NCBI GenBank assembly: GCA_946886255.1
Contig: CAMPIG010000261.1
Coordinates: 1 to 6,915 of the forward strand
Direction: 5' to 3'
DNA length: 6,915 nt
Origin: an uncultured Cellvibrio sp.
GTDB taxonomy: Bacteria > Pseudomonadota > Gammaproteobacteria > Pseudomonadales > Cellvibrionaceae
Both the position numbers and the translations under genes were made by a program. The first letter of the stretch is position 1, and every line of letters starts with the position of its first letter. Below the pieces are notes generated by a model that was not told the DNA's origin, searched no databases, and worked only from the letters and a program-made list of their open reading frames with translations. Below, piece by piece: positions 1 to 6,051 of the stretch.

Positions 1-1166
1 GCTGTGCGCACAGTGTCGAGTAAACGATCAATGGGCAGGAGGATAGCAACCGCTTCAGCAGGCAGGCCGACGGATTGCAATACCATGATCATAGTCACCA
101 TACCGGCACTGGGAATTCCCGGCGCGCCCATGGAGGCAATCATGGCGGTGAAAAAAATGACCAGTTGTTGCGCAAGACTGAGTTCAATACCGACAAGGTT
201 GGCTACAAATAACGCGGCAGCAGCTTCATAGAGCGCGGTGCCATCCATATTTACCGTAGCGCCCAGAGGAATAACAAAACCGGCGATGTCACGTCGGACA
301 TGGAGCTGCTCTTCGGCACAACGCAAGGTGACCGGCAGGGTGGCGGTGCTGGAACTGGTGGCAAATGCGGTGACCAGTGCGTCGCGCGCGCCGCGCAGGA
401 ACCAGAGCGGGGTCTTGCGCGTGACAATAAACAACAGCAACGGCAAAACAATCACACCGTGGATGAGCGTGGTGCCGAATACCAGCCCGATAAAACCGGC
501 CACCGTTTTTAGTACACCGATATCCTGGGTGCCCACCAGCTTGATCAACAGTGCCAGGATGCCGAGCGGCGCCAGCACCATAATCCAGCTCACGATGCGC
601 ATGATCAGCTCAAGAAATTCTTGGAGGAGTTTTAAGATATTACGATACCGCTCACCGCCGATGACCAATGCAATACCCATAAATAACGCAAAAATAACGA
701 CCGGCAGCACCTTGCCATCAGCCAAGGCCGTGAAGGGATTCATAAACAGGTTGTGAAAGAAATGAACAAAAAACTCCGGCATGGTTAATTGCTTTGCTTC
801 AAAATTTTCCATCGCATCCTGAAATAGGGATAATTCTAACCCTGCGCCGGGTTTAACTATATTTGCAGCAGTTAACGCGAGCAGCATCGCCAAACTGGTG
901 GACACAACAAAAAATCCCAGTGTGGTCATCCACACACGATGCACCTGGCGGTGAGCCTGCAAGTTGGCGATACCTACGGCAATCGAGGTAAATACCAAGG
1001 GTATTAGCACCATCTTGAGCAAGTCGATAAAAATACCGCCGACAATGCCGCTGGAATACAGTATTACTTCGCGCGTAGCGGATGCATCAGCAAGCCCGCT
1101 GACCCACCAGCCCAAAAGGACACCGAGCACAGCGGCAATTAAAATTTGGATATTGATACCTGGCAT
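1..1166 (-). CDS. Dicarboxylate/amino acid:cation symporter (DAACS family), 3' end cut by window edge
   Basis: This is a secondary transporter of the inner membrane that should take up an acidic amino acid (glutamate/aspartate) or related dicarboxylate with sodium or protons. The minus-strand frame is open for 388 codons from ATG 1166 to the window edge, so roughly the last 30-60 residues (rest of TM8 and the tail) are missing. Family landmarks appear in order: the serine-rich hairpin ATSSSTATLPVT near residues 268-279, the cation-binding NMDGTALY near 304-311, GAPGIPSAGM near 343-352, and DRLLDTVRT near 379-387. By family knowledge, the D-x3-D-x2-RT pattern in TM8 matches the aspartate-coordinating D394/R397 of GltPh. 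DctA has a serine at the first of these positions and RA in place of RT, so an acidic amino acid is the more likely substrate. An AGGA six bases before the ATG supports the start. The gene lies 27 bases downstream of the lipoprotein gene and may be co-transcribed. Family is near certain; substrate is inferred. Confidence 0.93.
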   Translation of the reverse strand, partial: MPGINIQILIAAVLGVLLGWWVSGLADASATREVILYSSGIVGGIFIDLLKMVLIPLVFTSIAVGIANLQAHRQVHRVWMTTLGFFVVSTSLAMLLALTAANIVKPGAGLELSLFQDAMENFEAKQLTMPEFFVHFFHNLFMNPFTALADGKVLPVVIFALFMGIALVIGGERYRNILKLLQEFLELIMRIVSWIMVLAPLGILALLIKLVGTQDIGVLKTVAGFIGLVFGTTLIHGVIVLPLLLFIVTRKTPLWFLRGARDALVTAFATSSSTATLPVTLRCAEEQLHVRRDIAGFVIPLGATVNMDGTALYEAAAALFVANLVGIELSLAQQLVIFFTAMIASMGAPGIPSAGMVTMIMVLQSVGLPAEAVAILLPIDRLLDTVRT

Positions 1167-1193
1167 GGAATTTCCTGGTCGATACTGCAAGAC

Positions 1194-1820
1194 TTATTGA
1201 TAGCCTTGACGGCGATGCTGATTCAGCAGATGGTGATAATCACCATCCAACCGATAATGTTGCTCTTCCAGATTCACCAACTCAATTTGCAAATCACTCA
1301 ACTCGTAGCGCAGTTCGCGAATAATCTTGAGATGTTCTGCTCGCGATTCTGATCTGCTTTGCTCGCTGATAATTTCACCTTCGTGATACGCAATGTCTGC
1401 ATCAATCTCCTCGATACGGTGTTTGATTGACACCATGGTCGCAGCCATGTCGTCGAGGTGCTTCTCGACTTGATAGCGCTCTTGCCCATCCCGATAAGCC
1501 TGCATAAACGTGTCCACCAGATCCAGAGGGCAAATGCCATTATAGGCCTTACCGCCCACACCCTCGCTGTAACCACGCTCACGGGTACAATATTGTCGCG
1601 CGCCCTTACGGTGACCCACTTCATACGCGGTCATATCCGGTATCACCTTTACCGGTGCGCAGGCTTTGCGATGCTGCCCGATACGATCCATCGCGTGACC
1701 ATTGCTCGCATCTTCAAAACCGATAATCTGCCAGTCGGCGTTAAGGCATTCATCTTTACTCAGGGTCGCGCAGCCTGCCATAAGCAATACCGCAACGATG
1801 ATACCGGTCTTTATTGTCAT
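1194..1820 (-). CDS. DUF2799-type lipoprotein with C-terminal coiled coil
   Basis: Predicted 208-residue lipoprotein. The N-terminus MTIKTGIIVAVLLMAGC is a short lipoprotein signal peptide with lipobox L-M-A-G-C, which puts the acylated cysteine at residue 17. The frame stays open upstream to 1919, with in-frame ATGs at 1919 and 1889. I prefer 1820 because only it puts the signal peptide at the N-terminus, although its ribosome site (AGAGAA) is weak. Residues 25-115 carry the pattern I associate with DUF2799: an early W-x-x-I-G-x-x-D, H-x-x-A-C, PD-x3-Y-x2-G, YC, GY-x2-G-x2-G, Y-x-G-x-C-P and a final Y-x2-G. The invariant cysteines may form disulfides in the periplasm. Residues about 118-195 are charged and heptad-like, and I read them as a long coiled coil added after the domain. 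A GATAAT at 1837-1842 is a possible -10 element, but it would leave a very short leader. Function is unknown; a periplasmic outer-membrane or inner-membrane anchor is inferred. Confidence 0.82.
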   Translation of the reverse strand: MTIKTGIIVAVLLMAGCATLSKDECLNADWQIIGFEDASNGHAMDRIGQHRKACAPVKVIPDMTAYEVGHRKGARQYCTRERGYSEGVGGKAYNGICPLDLVDTFMQAYRDGQERYQVEKHLDDMAATMVSIKHRIEEIDADIAYHEGEIISEQSRSESRAEHLKIIRELRYELSDLQIELVNLEEQHYRLDGDYHHLLNQHRRQGYQ

Positions 1821-1934
1821 GGGTTTTCTCTGGTTAATTATCCCTGGCAGCTTGCACGAAGATAACTGCCACAATTCGCCATAATTCATCAGCGTTTTTC
1901 CTTTTTCTCGCCACGGCACTGCCTTTTTCCTGCG

Positions 1935-1945
1935 GTTTACTAAAC
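1935..1945. repeat. 11-bp perfect palindrome GTTTACTAAAC in the divergent intergenic region
   Basis: GTTTA-C-TAAAC is a perfect inverted repeat lying between the divergently oriented lipoprotein and OmpA-like genes, about 90 bases before the OmpA-like start. Such a position fits a regulator binding site, but no regulator is identified and an AT-rich 5-bp half-site can arise by chance. Confidence 0.3.
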
Positions 1946-1954
1946 ATCGTCAAG

Positions 1955-2019
1955 AACACATTTTCTTCCTAACACTTTTTGCTAACACGTTTTCTTACTA
2001 ACAACTTTCTTTCTAACAC
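1955..2019 (+). repeat. Five degenerate tandem units of AACAC plus T-rich tract upstream of the OmpA-like gene
   Basis: AACAC occurs at 1955, 1971, 1984 and 2015, with AACAA at 2000, so five units are spaced 16, 13, 16 and 15 bases apart. The last four are preceded by CT (CTAACA), and each of the first four is followed by a T-rich stretch such as TTTTCTT. The array ends two bases before the GAGGA ribosome site of the gene starting at 2034, so it is probably either leader RNA or promoter-proximal DNA. The spacing varies, which suggests old slippage or repeated binding sites more than a recent microsatellite. Function is unknown. Confidence 0.6.
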
Positions 2020-2020
2020 C

Positions 2021-2025
2021 GAGGA
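2021..2025 (+). promoter_or_regulatory. Ribosome binding site GAGGA for the OmpA-like gene
   Basis: GAGGA lies eight bases before ATG 2034. It directly follows the AACAC repeat array and fixes the start of the OmpA-like gene. Confidence 0.7.
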
Positions 2026-2033
2026 CCGCAAAC

Positions 2034-2720
2034 ATGAAAAAAGCAATCGCATTATCCATGGCTCTTATCTCATCTGCCAGCCTGCCGCTGGCCGCACAGG
2101 CAGACAATATCAAAACAGATGTCAAACAAGCCACAGTATTCACCACAGCCGGTATTCTCGGTGCCATCGCCGGCGGCCCCATCGGATTGTTTGTCGGCGC
2201 CATCGGCGGCGCTTACCTGGGTGACCAAATCGAAAAGGCTGATCAACTTGATGATGCACACCTGGCCCGGACGGATGCAGAGATGACCATTTCTCATTTG
2301 AATACTGAATTGATTGAACGTAGTACAGCGCTGGAACAACTGCAACAACAAACCTTTGACCAGTTACAACTGCAAGTCCTGTTCCTTACCGGTTCAGATA
2401 GCCTGACCGCACAAGGTGAAAAGCAATTGCAGATTCTCGCTGATTTTCTCAACAAGCACCAACACCTGACGATTCACTTGCACGGTTACGCCGATCCGCG
2501 CGGAACGGAAGACTATAACGAAGTCCTGTCTCACTATCGTGCAATTTCAGTGAAGGATGCCCTGGAGATGGCCGGCGTTGATTATGACCGTATCAGCATC
2601 ACCGCACACGGCGCCAATCGTGCCAAGACATCGCTCGATAATGCCGATACCTATGCGCTGGAACGCCGCGTCGATATCGAGATCGTTAACCCACAACCCA
2701 ATGTCATTTCCATGCAGTGA
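2034..2720 (+). CDS. Secreted glycine-zipper / OmpA-family protein, PdsO-like
   Basis: Predicted 228-residue envelope protein that should anchor to peptidoglycan. Residues 1-23 form a Sec signal peptide ending in A-Q-A. Residues 43-63 form a textbook glycine zipper, with glycines at 43, 47, 51, 55, 59 and 63 in a hydrophobic stretch that probably inserts in or packs against a membrane. Residues about 70-110 are a short Q/L-rich coiled coil. Residues 112-217 form an OmpA C-terminal domain: F-x-T-G-S-x2-L, GYADPRGTEDYN, LSHYRA and the closing ERRVDI. By family knowledge D154 and R169 match the aspartate/arginine pair that binds diaminopimelate in peptidoglycan. The order signal peptide, Gly-zipper, coiled coil, OmpA-C resembles PdsO, the OmpA-family protein of the proteobacterial dedicated sortase system, but no sortase or PdsR/PdsS gene is in the window. 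It is transcribed away from the DUF2799 lipoprotein gene. Fold is well supported; the PdsO assignment is tentative. Confidence 0.9.
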   Translation: MKKAIALSMALISSASLPLAAQADNIKTDVKQATVFTTAGILGAIAGGPIGLFVGAIGGAYLGDQIEKADQLDDAHLARTDAEMTISHLNTELIERSTALEQLQQQTFDQLQLQVLFLTGSDSLTAQGEKQLQILADFLNKHQHLTIHLHGYADPRGTEDYNEVLSHYRAISVKDALEMAGVDYDRISITAHGANRAKTSLDNADTYALERRVDIEIVNPQPNVISMQ

Positions 2721-2806
2721 GATTAAAACGCGTCGTCAAGGAATTTACACAAGACGGATTTTTCATCAGGTAAGGAGATCCACTACAAGGACGTAACCCT
2801 GATGAT

Positions 2807-2821
2807 GCGCTCTGTGAGCGC
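2807..2821 (+). repeat. Perfect 6-bp hairpin GCGCTC-TGT-GAGCGC in the leader of the BON-MscS gene
   Basis: GCGCTC and GAGCGC pair perfectly around a TGT loop, in the 187-base gap between the OmpA-like stop and the channel start. No T-run follows on either strand, so it is not an intrinsic terminator. It could be a leader RNA structure or a transcript-end stabiliser. A second dyad, CGGAA/TTCCG at 2868-2884, lies closer to the start. Confidence 0.4.
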
Positions 2822-2893
2822 CAACCCGCGTAAAAAGATGATAAAAATTCCTGTTATGTGGTCTATTCGGAAAGCAACCTTCCGTGACACAAC

Positions 2894-2898
2894 AGGGA
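2894..2898 (+). promoter_or_regulatory. Candidate ribosome binding site AGGGA selecting ATG 2908
   Basis: AGGGA ends nine bases before ATG 2908. The competing GTG at 2884 has GGAAAG nine bases upstream, but that site and the GTG itself fall inside the CGGAA/TTCCG dyad (2868-2884). The ATG is therefore favoured. Confidence 0.45.
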
Positions 2899-2907
2899 AA
2901 CCCGTTT

Positions 2908-4359
2908 ATGGTTTTTACACAGCGCGACACCAGGCACCCTACTCCGCCCACTATCACATTTTTGTTTTGCTTGCTTTTTCTGACCGCAGCATCCGCCAGT
3001 GCGCAAGAAAGTAAAAACTTACCGATCATGGATGGCATCGATGCACAACGCGACATAGCTCCCATTGAACACATCCCGCTTGACTCCCGAATTCCAGACG
3101 ATGCTATCGCGCAGCGTATTCAACAGATCTTTGCCCACAATGACCGAATCGCTAACGTCAGCCTCGTGGTAAACGGCGGCGTGGCGATATTATCCGGTGA
3201 AGTTCCCGATGAGCATTCTCGGCACTGGATAGAAACGATTGCTGAACGCACCGAGGGCGTCGTCGCCGTGGTCAACAATACGGTACAAACAGACGACGCG
3301 GATAAGCCGGACATGCCCACCATTGCCCCCGTTCTGGAAGAGGGCCATGCGCTGGTTCGACAATTTACCAAAGCCCTGCCGATATTGTTGCTCAGCCTGG
3401 TCATCGCAGTTGTTGTCTGGCTACTGGCGAGGCTCGTGTCCCGTTGGGCTTTCAGCTTATTGGATCGGCGCATCAACAGCCTCATGTTAAGCCGTCTAAT
3501 CGCCCGCCTCTGTGCCCTGCCGATTTTATTAGTCGGAATTTATCTGATTTTGAATATCACCGGCTTAAATAATCTCGCCGCCACCGTCATCGGTGGTACG
3601 GGTTTATTGGGTTTAATTATTGGGTTTGCTTTTCGCGATATCGCCGAAAATTTTCTGGCAAGTATCCTGATTAGCCTGCAACGACCCTTTCGCTTGGGCG
3701 ATACCATTGAGGTGTTGAATTTTATCGGTGTGGTTCAGGCAGTGACGACGCGCGGCACCATCTTAATGACGCTCGACGGCAACCACGTACAAATTCCCAA
3801 CACCATTATTTATAAAGAACCCATCATCAATTATTCAGCCAACCCCGGCCGGCAGCTCAACTTTACCGTGGGCATCGGCTATGACGCGAGCATTTCCCAC
3901 GCACAGGACATTGCCATGCAAGCGCTACTTGCGCATCCCGCCATTTCCCGGGAGCCGGAACCCATGGTGCTCGCTGAAGCCTTATCCGCATCGACCGTGA
4001 ATATGCGTATTTATTTTTGGGTGGACAGCAGCACCCACAGTATCCTCAAAGTGAAATCGGCGGCTATCCGTATTATCAAGCACGCGTTTACCCAACATGG
4101 TATCTCCATGCCGGATGACGCGCGCGAAGTTATCTTTCCGCAAGGTATCCAGGTCATCACGAACAATAAGGTAGCAGCGAATGCACAGCAAACCACTGCG
4201 AATCAAATGCCCGCACGCGATCGAGCCGTTGTGGTTAATCAACAGGAAAATTCCATGTGCACACCGGCAGAAGGCGAGTTAACAACCGAAACACCTGTTA
4301 TCAAAGAGCAGGCAGAAAACTCCACCCTTGGCGAAGGAAAAACAACTTTATTGAAGTAA
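2908..4359 (+). CDS. BON-domain MscS-family mechanosensitive ion channel
   Basis: Predicted 483-residue small-conductance mechanosensitive channel of the inner membrane, which should open under membrane tension to release solutes in hypo-osmotic shock. Residues 1-32 look like a cleavable signal peptide ending A-S-A-S-A. Residues about 65-129 form a BON domain, with the G-G-V-A-I-L-S-G-E-V core and a terminal V-V-x-V-x-N-x-V. Membrane helices lie near 156-174 and 195-218, followed by the pore helix 222-254, rich in glycine and alanine (GGTGLLGLIIGFAFRD). The MscS beta domain follows at 261-299 (RPFRLGDTIEV, then D-G-N-H-V-Q-I-P-N), and the alpha/beta vestibule domain at 314-410. Residues 412-483 are a polar Q/N/T/E-rich tail with no recognised domain. 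Topology fits: periplasmic BON, three helices, cytoplasmic C-terminus. GTG 2884 would add eight residues before the signal peptide. It ends 15 bases from the convergent YihY-like gene. BON domains are thought to bind phospholipid, so the domain may couple envelope state to gating (inference). Confidence 0.92.
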   Translation: MVFTQRDTRHPTPPTITFLFCLLFLTAASASAQESKNLPIMDGIDAQRDIAPIEHIPLDSRIPDDAIAQRIQQIFAHNDRIANVSLVVNGGVAILSGEVPDEHSRHWIETIAERTEGVVAVVNNTVQTDDADKPDMPTIAPVLEEGHALVRQFTKALPILLLSLVIAVVVWLLARLVSRWAFSLLDRRINSLMLSRLIARLCALPILLVGIYLILNITGLNNLAATVIGGTGLLGLIIGFAFRDIAENFLASILISLQRPFRLGDTIEVLNFIGVVQAVTTRGTILMTLDGNHVQIPNTIIYKEPIINYSANPGRQLNFTVGIGYDASISHAQDIAMQALLAHPAISREPEPMVLAEALSASTVNMRIYFWVDSSTHSILKVKSAAIRIIKHAFTQHGISMPDDAREVIFPQGIQVITNNKVAANAQQTTANQMPARDRAVVVNQQENSMCTPAEGELTTETPVIKEQAENSTLGEGKTTLLK

Positions 4360-4374
4360 TGGTTCAAGAGCCGG

Positions 4375-5289
4375 TCAATTATCCTTCGAACGAACAGGTT
4401 CTGAGGCGGTCGATACAGCAAACTCGGAGGGCGAAATTCTGCGGCCGTGTCGGCGGGCATAAACCCGTGTAAATTCCGCACCAAAAAACAGGATCATGCC
4501 CGCATAGGACACCCACAACATAATCAGGATAATACTGCCCGCCGCACCATACGTGGAACCAGGGTCACTGTAGGCAAAATAAAATCCTAACGCGAATTTA
4601 GCGAGTACAAATAACAGAGAGGTTACCAATGCTCCGATCCAGACATCGCGCCATTCAATTTCCACATCGGGCAAAAATTTGTATATCGCGGCAAACAACA
4701 AAGTAATAACACCTAGCGAAATACTCAGATCAAGCAGACGGAAAACTATATTAAGCGAATCAGAAAAATAGGCTGCGACCCAGTTGCTGATCATACTCAA
4801 CACAGTAGATAGCACGAGCGAGACCAGCAGCAGGAAACCGACCACCAGAATCAAGCCGAAAGAGAACAAGCGATCCATCACCAGCTTCAATAGTTTTCGT
4901 TTGGGTTGCGGCTTGACTTCCCACATCAGATTGAGCGTTTGTTGTAACTGATAAAATACACCTGTTGCACCAAACAGCAGGGTTGCCAGACTGATGATGG
5001 ACGAAACGGTGAAGCCTTTGCTTTGGTTAGCATTGGACACGATCGCTTGCACATCCTCAGCAGCCTTGCCGCCAATCAGCGCGCGGATTTGCTGATCTAT
5101 CTCATCACTGACGGCCTGCTGCTCAAAAAAATAACCCGTCAGGTTGATGATGATAATAAGCAGCCCGGGCATCGAAAAAATGGTGTAGTAGGCGATGACC
5201 GTACTGTTTCTGAACGGGTCACGATTAATCCACTGCGTGAAGGTTTCCTTTAGCAGGCTGCCCATATTTTTTACACGTTGCACCATCAT
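4375..5289 (-). CDS. YihY/BrkB-family integral membrane protein
   Basis: Predicted 304-residue inner-membrane protein of the YihY/virulence factor BrkB family. Six hydrophobic segments lie near residues 30-50, 93-113, 140-167, 182-203, 218-240 and 250-275. Family-typical stretches are AYYTIFSMPGL (34-44), LLFGATGVFYQLQQTLN (104-120), KFLPDVEIEWRDVWIGA (204-220), and YGAAGSIILIMLWVSY followed by ILFFGAEFTRVYA. Many databases still call this family ribonuclease BN, which is a historical error: in E. coli that enzyme is ElaC (RNase Z). The molecular role is unsettled; transport or envelope homeostasis is plausible. ATG 5289 is preferred to ATG 5286 because TAAGG (5299-5303) is nine bases from the former. 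This ribosome site follows almost directly on the stop codon of the MauE-like gene, so the two are probably translated from one message. The C-terminus after residue 278 is charged and cytoplasmic by inference. The gene converges with the channel gene and no terminator is visible between them. Confidence 0.92.
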   Translation of the reverse strand: MMVQRVKNMGSLLKETFTQWINRDPFRNSTVIAYYTIFSMPGLLIIIINLTGYFFEQQAVSDEIDQQIRALIGGKAAEDVQAIVSNANQSKGFTVSSIISLATLLFGATGVFYQLQQTLNLMWEVKPQPKRKLLKLVMDRLFSFGLILVVGFLLLVSLVLSTVLSMISNWVAAYFSDSLNIVFRLLDLSISLGVITLLFAAIYKFLPDVEIEWRDVWIGALVTSLLFVLAKFALGFYFAYSDPGSTYGAAGSIILIMLWVSYAGMILFFGAEFTRVYARRHGRRISPSEFAVSTASEPVRSKDN

Positions 5290-5304
5290 TGCCGGCAGCC
5301 TTAC

Positions 5305-5835
5305 TTAGAAAAATATTCGCGTTAGCAGCATCAACACCGCCATCACGACCATACTGACATCCTCTATTAGCGAAACCGTACTTAAAGGAACCTTGAGCAC
5401 CGACCCCATGCAAGGGCAATAAATATCGATATTATTTTGCAGCGCGCGGTAAACGCCGAGCGTGCCGACACCGAAGACGACAATCGTCAACAGATACGTC
5501 AACACCGGTGTAAAGAATGCGAGGTAGCTCAAGCCCAACAATAATTCAATGAAGGGATATATCCAGGCGTAGTAACTGAATCGTTGCGTCACCAGATCGT
5601 ACATCGCAAAACCGTCGCGAAACCCGGATAAGTCGAATAACTTCAACATGGCAAACAGACATAAAGCTACACCCATGTAAAAGTGCATGCCCGCCATCGG
5701 CGCCAGATTCAAACCGCTTTTTAACGCCACTGCGGCGAGAATGGCAATGGCGATCAACACGATCAAGGGCCAGTAATCAGCGATGTTTTTTCCGCGTTGG
5801 TCGTCGCGTTGATGGTAATCGGCGTGCTCACTCAT
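5305..5835 (-). CDS. MauE/DoxX-like redox-associated membrane protein
   Basis: Predicted 176-residue membrane protein with hydrophobic segments near residues 21-39, 50-68, 88-108, 110-127 and 152-174. It belongs to the MauE/DoxX-like group by its overall plan and by the motif YCPCMGSVLKVPLS followed by L-I-E-D-x-x-M at 139-162. Members of this group carry a C-x-C-(L/M)-G then K-x-P-(L/M)-S arrangement next to the last helix. C140 and C142 are the likely redox pair, perhaps exchanging electrons with a thioredoxin-like partner, as proposed for MauE in methylamine dehydrogenase maturation. No mau gene or thioredoxin is present here, so that pathway is not implied. The frame extends upstream to ATG 5895, but ATG 5835 has a near-perfect AAAGGAGG at seven bases and the upstream residues are unremarkable, so the shorter form is chosen. 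It is followed 15 bases later by the YihY-family gene, a likely two-gene operon. Family confidence is good; function is open. Confidence 0.83.
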   Translation of the reverse strand: MSEHADYHQRDDQRGKNIADYWPLIVLIAIAILAAVALKSGLNLAPMAGMHFYMGVALCLFAMLKLFDLSGFRDGFAMYDLVTQRFSYYAWIYPFIELLLGLSYLAFFTPVLTYLLTIVVFGVGTLGVYRALQNNIDIYCPCMGSVLKVPLSTVSLIEDVSMVVMAVLMLLTRIFF

Positions 5836-5842
5836 AATCAGG

Positions 5843-5850
5843 CCTCCTTT
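5843..5850 (-). promoter_or_regulatory. Strong ribosome binding site AAAGGAGG that fixes the MauE-like start
   Basis: The minus strand reads AAAGGAGG followed by seven bases and ATG 5835. It lies inside the longer open frame that begins at 5895, which argues that the extra 20 residues of that frame are not translated. Confidence 0.8.
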
Positions 5851-5951
5851 TACGACAGAGATAAAGCAGACTGCATTTTTTATTCCATCTGACACGCAGC
5901 AAACGGAGCGTGTATTGGAGGCGGGTATTTACAGGAAGATGTGTTTATGAA

Positions 5952-5979
5952 GCCCTAGCATTGTCAAATTTACAAGGGC
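5952..5979. repeat. Bulged inverted repeat GCCCT(agca)TTGT / ACAAGGGC
   Basis: The right arm ACAAGGGC pairs with GCCCT plus TTGT on the left once a four-base AGCA bulge is skipped, leaving the seven-base loop CAAATTT. It contains the minus-strand TTGACA. It may be an operator or an RNA structure, but it lacks the T-run of a terminator. Confidence 0.3.
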
Positions 5980-6007
5980 AAGCTGTAAAAAGAACAATGG
6001 GCAAGCT
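5972..6007. repeat. Direct repeat ACAAGGGCAAGCT / ACAATGGGCAAGCT
   Basis: The copies at 5972-5984 and 5994-6007 match except for one inserted T, and they start 22 bases apart, about two helical turns. A partial third copy runs on the other strand (ACAATG...GGGC, 5952-5964). This is compatible with paired binding sites for a regulator of the MauE-like/YihY pair, which lies downstream on the minus strand. Confidence 0.4.
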
Positions 6008-6051
6008 ACCAATCGGAGATTTGTTGGCAGGCTGCCCTGTCGGTAAACCTT

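Larger units (their letters stand above)
5836..6051. other. Intergenic region between the pbpC-linked membrane gene and the MauE-like gene
   Basis: This 216-base region separates two minus-strand genes and must hold the end of the pbpC-side transcript and a promoter for the MauE-like/YihY pair, unless they are read through. The minus strand has a TTGACA (plus-strand 5962-5967) that could be a -35 element, but I find no convincing -10 at 16-18 bases. No hairpin followed by a T-run is visible. It contains the direct repeats and bulged hairpin listed separately, and no credible coding frame. Confidence 0.5.

Noticed and set aside
238..756. Plus-strand open frame of 172 codons inside the symporter gene
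   Set aside because: It is antisense to a symporter with clear family motifs, and its product is low-complexity S/T/R/P with no recognisable domain.
1821..1919. 33-residue N-terminal extension of the DUF2799 lipoprotein
   Set aside because: It would put a polar stretch in front of a signal peptide and lipobox, so the ATG at 1820 is preferred despite its weak ribosome site.
2736..2765. Possible terminator after the OmpA-like gene (CGTC...GACG then GATTTTTC)
   Set aside because: The stem is only four pairs with a 15-base loop, too weak for an intrinsic terminator.
2802..3014. Small plus-strand frame (70 codons) beginning in the channel leader, with AAGGA upstream
   Set aside because: It overlaps the channel gene in another frame, its start lies next to a 6-bp hairpin, and the product has no recognisable features. 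A leader peptide is possible but unsupported.
4375..5289. Annotation of the YihY-family gene as ribonuclease BN
   Set aside because: That name comes from a historical misassignment. The protein is a multi-pass membrane protein with no nuclease motif.
6030..6045. GGCAG/CTGCC dyad downstream of the hypothetical membrane gene
   Set aside because: The stem is short with almost no loop and no T-run follows on the minus strand, so it is not called a terminator.
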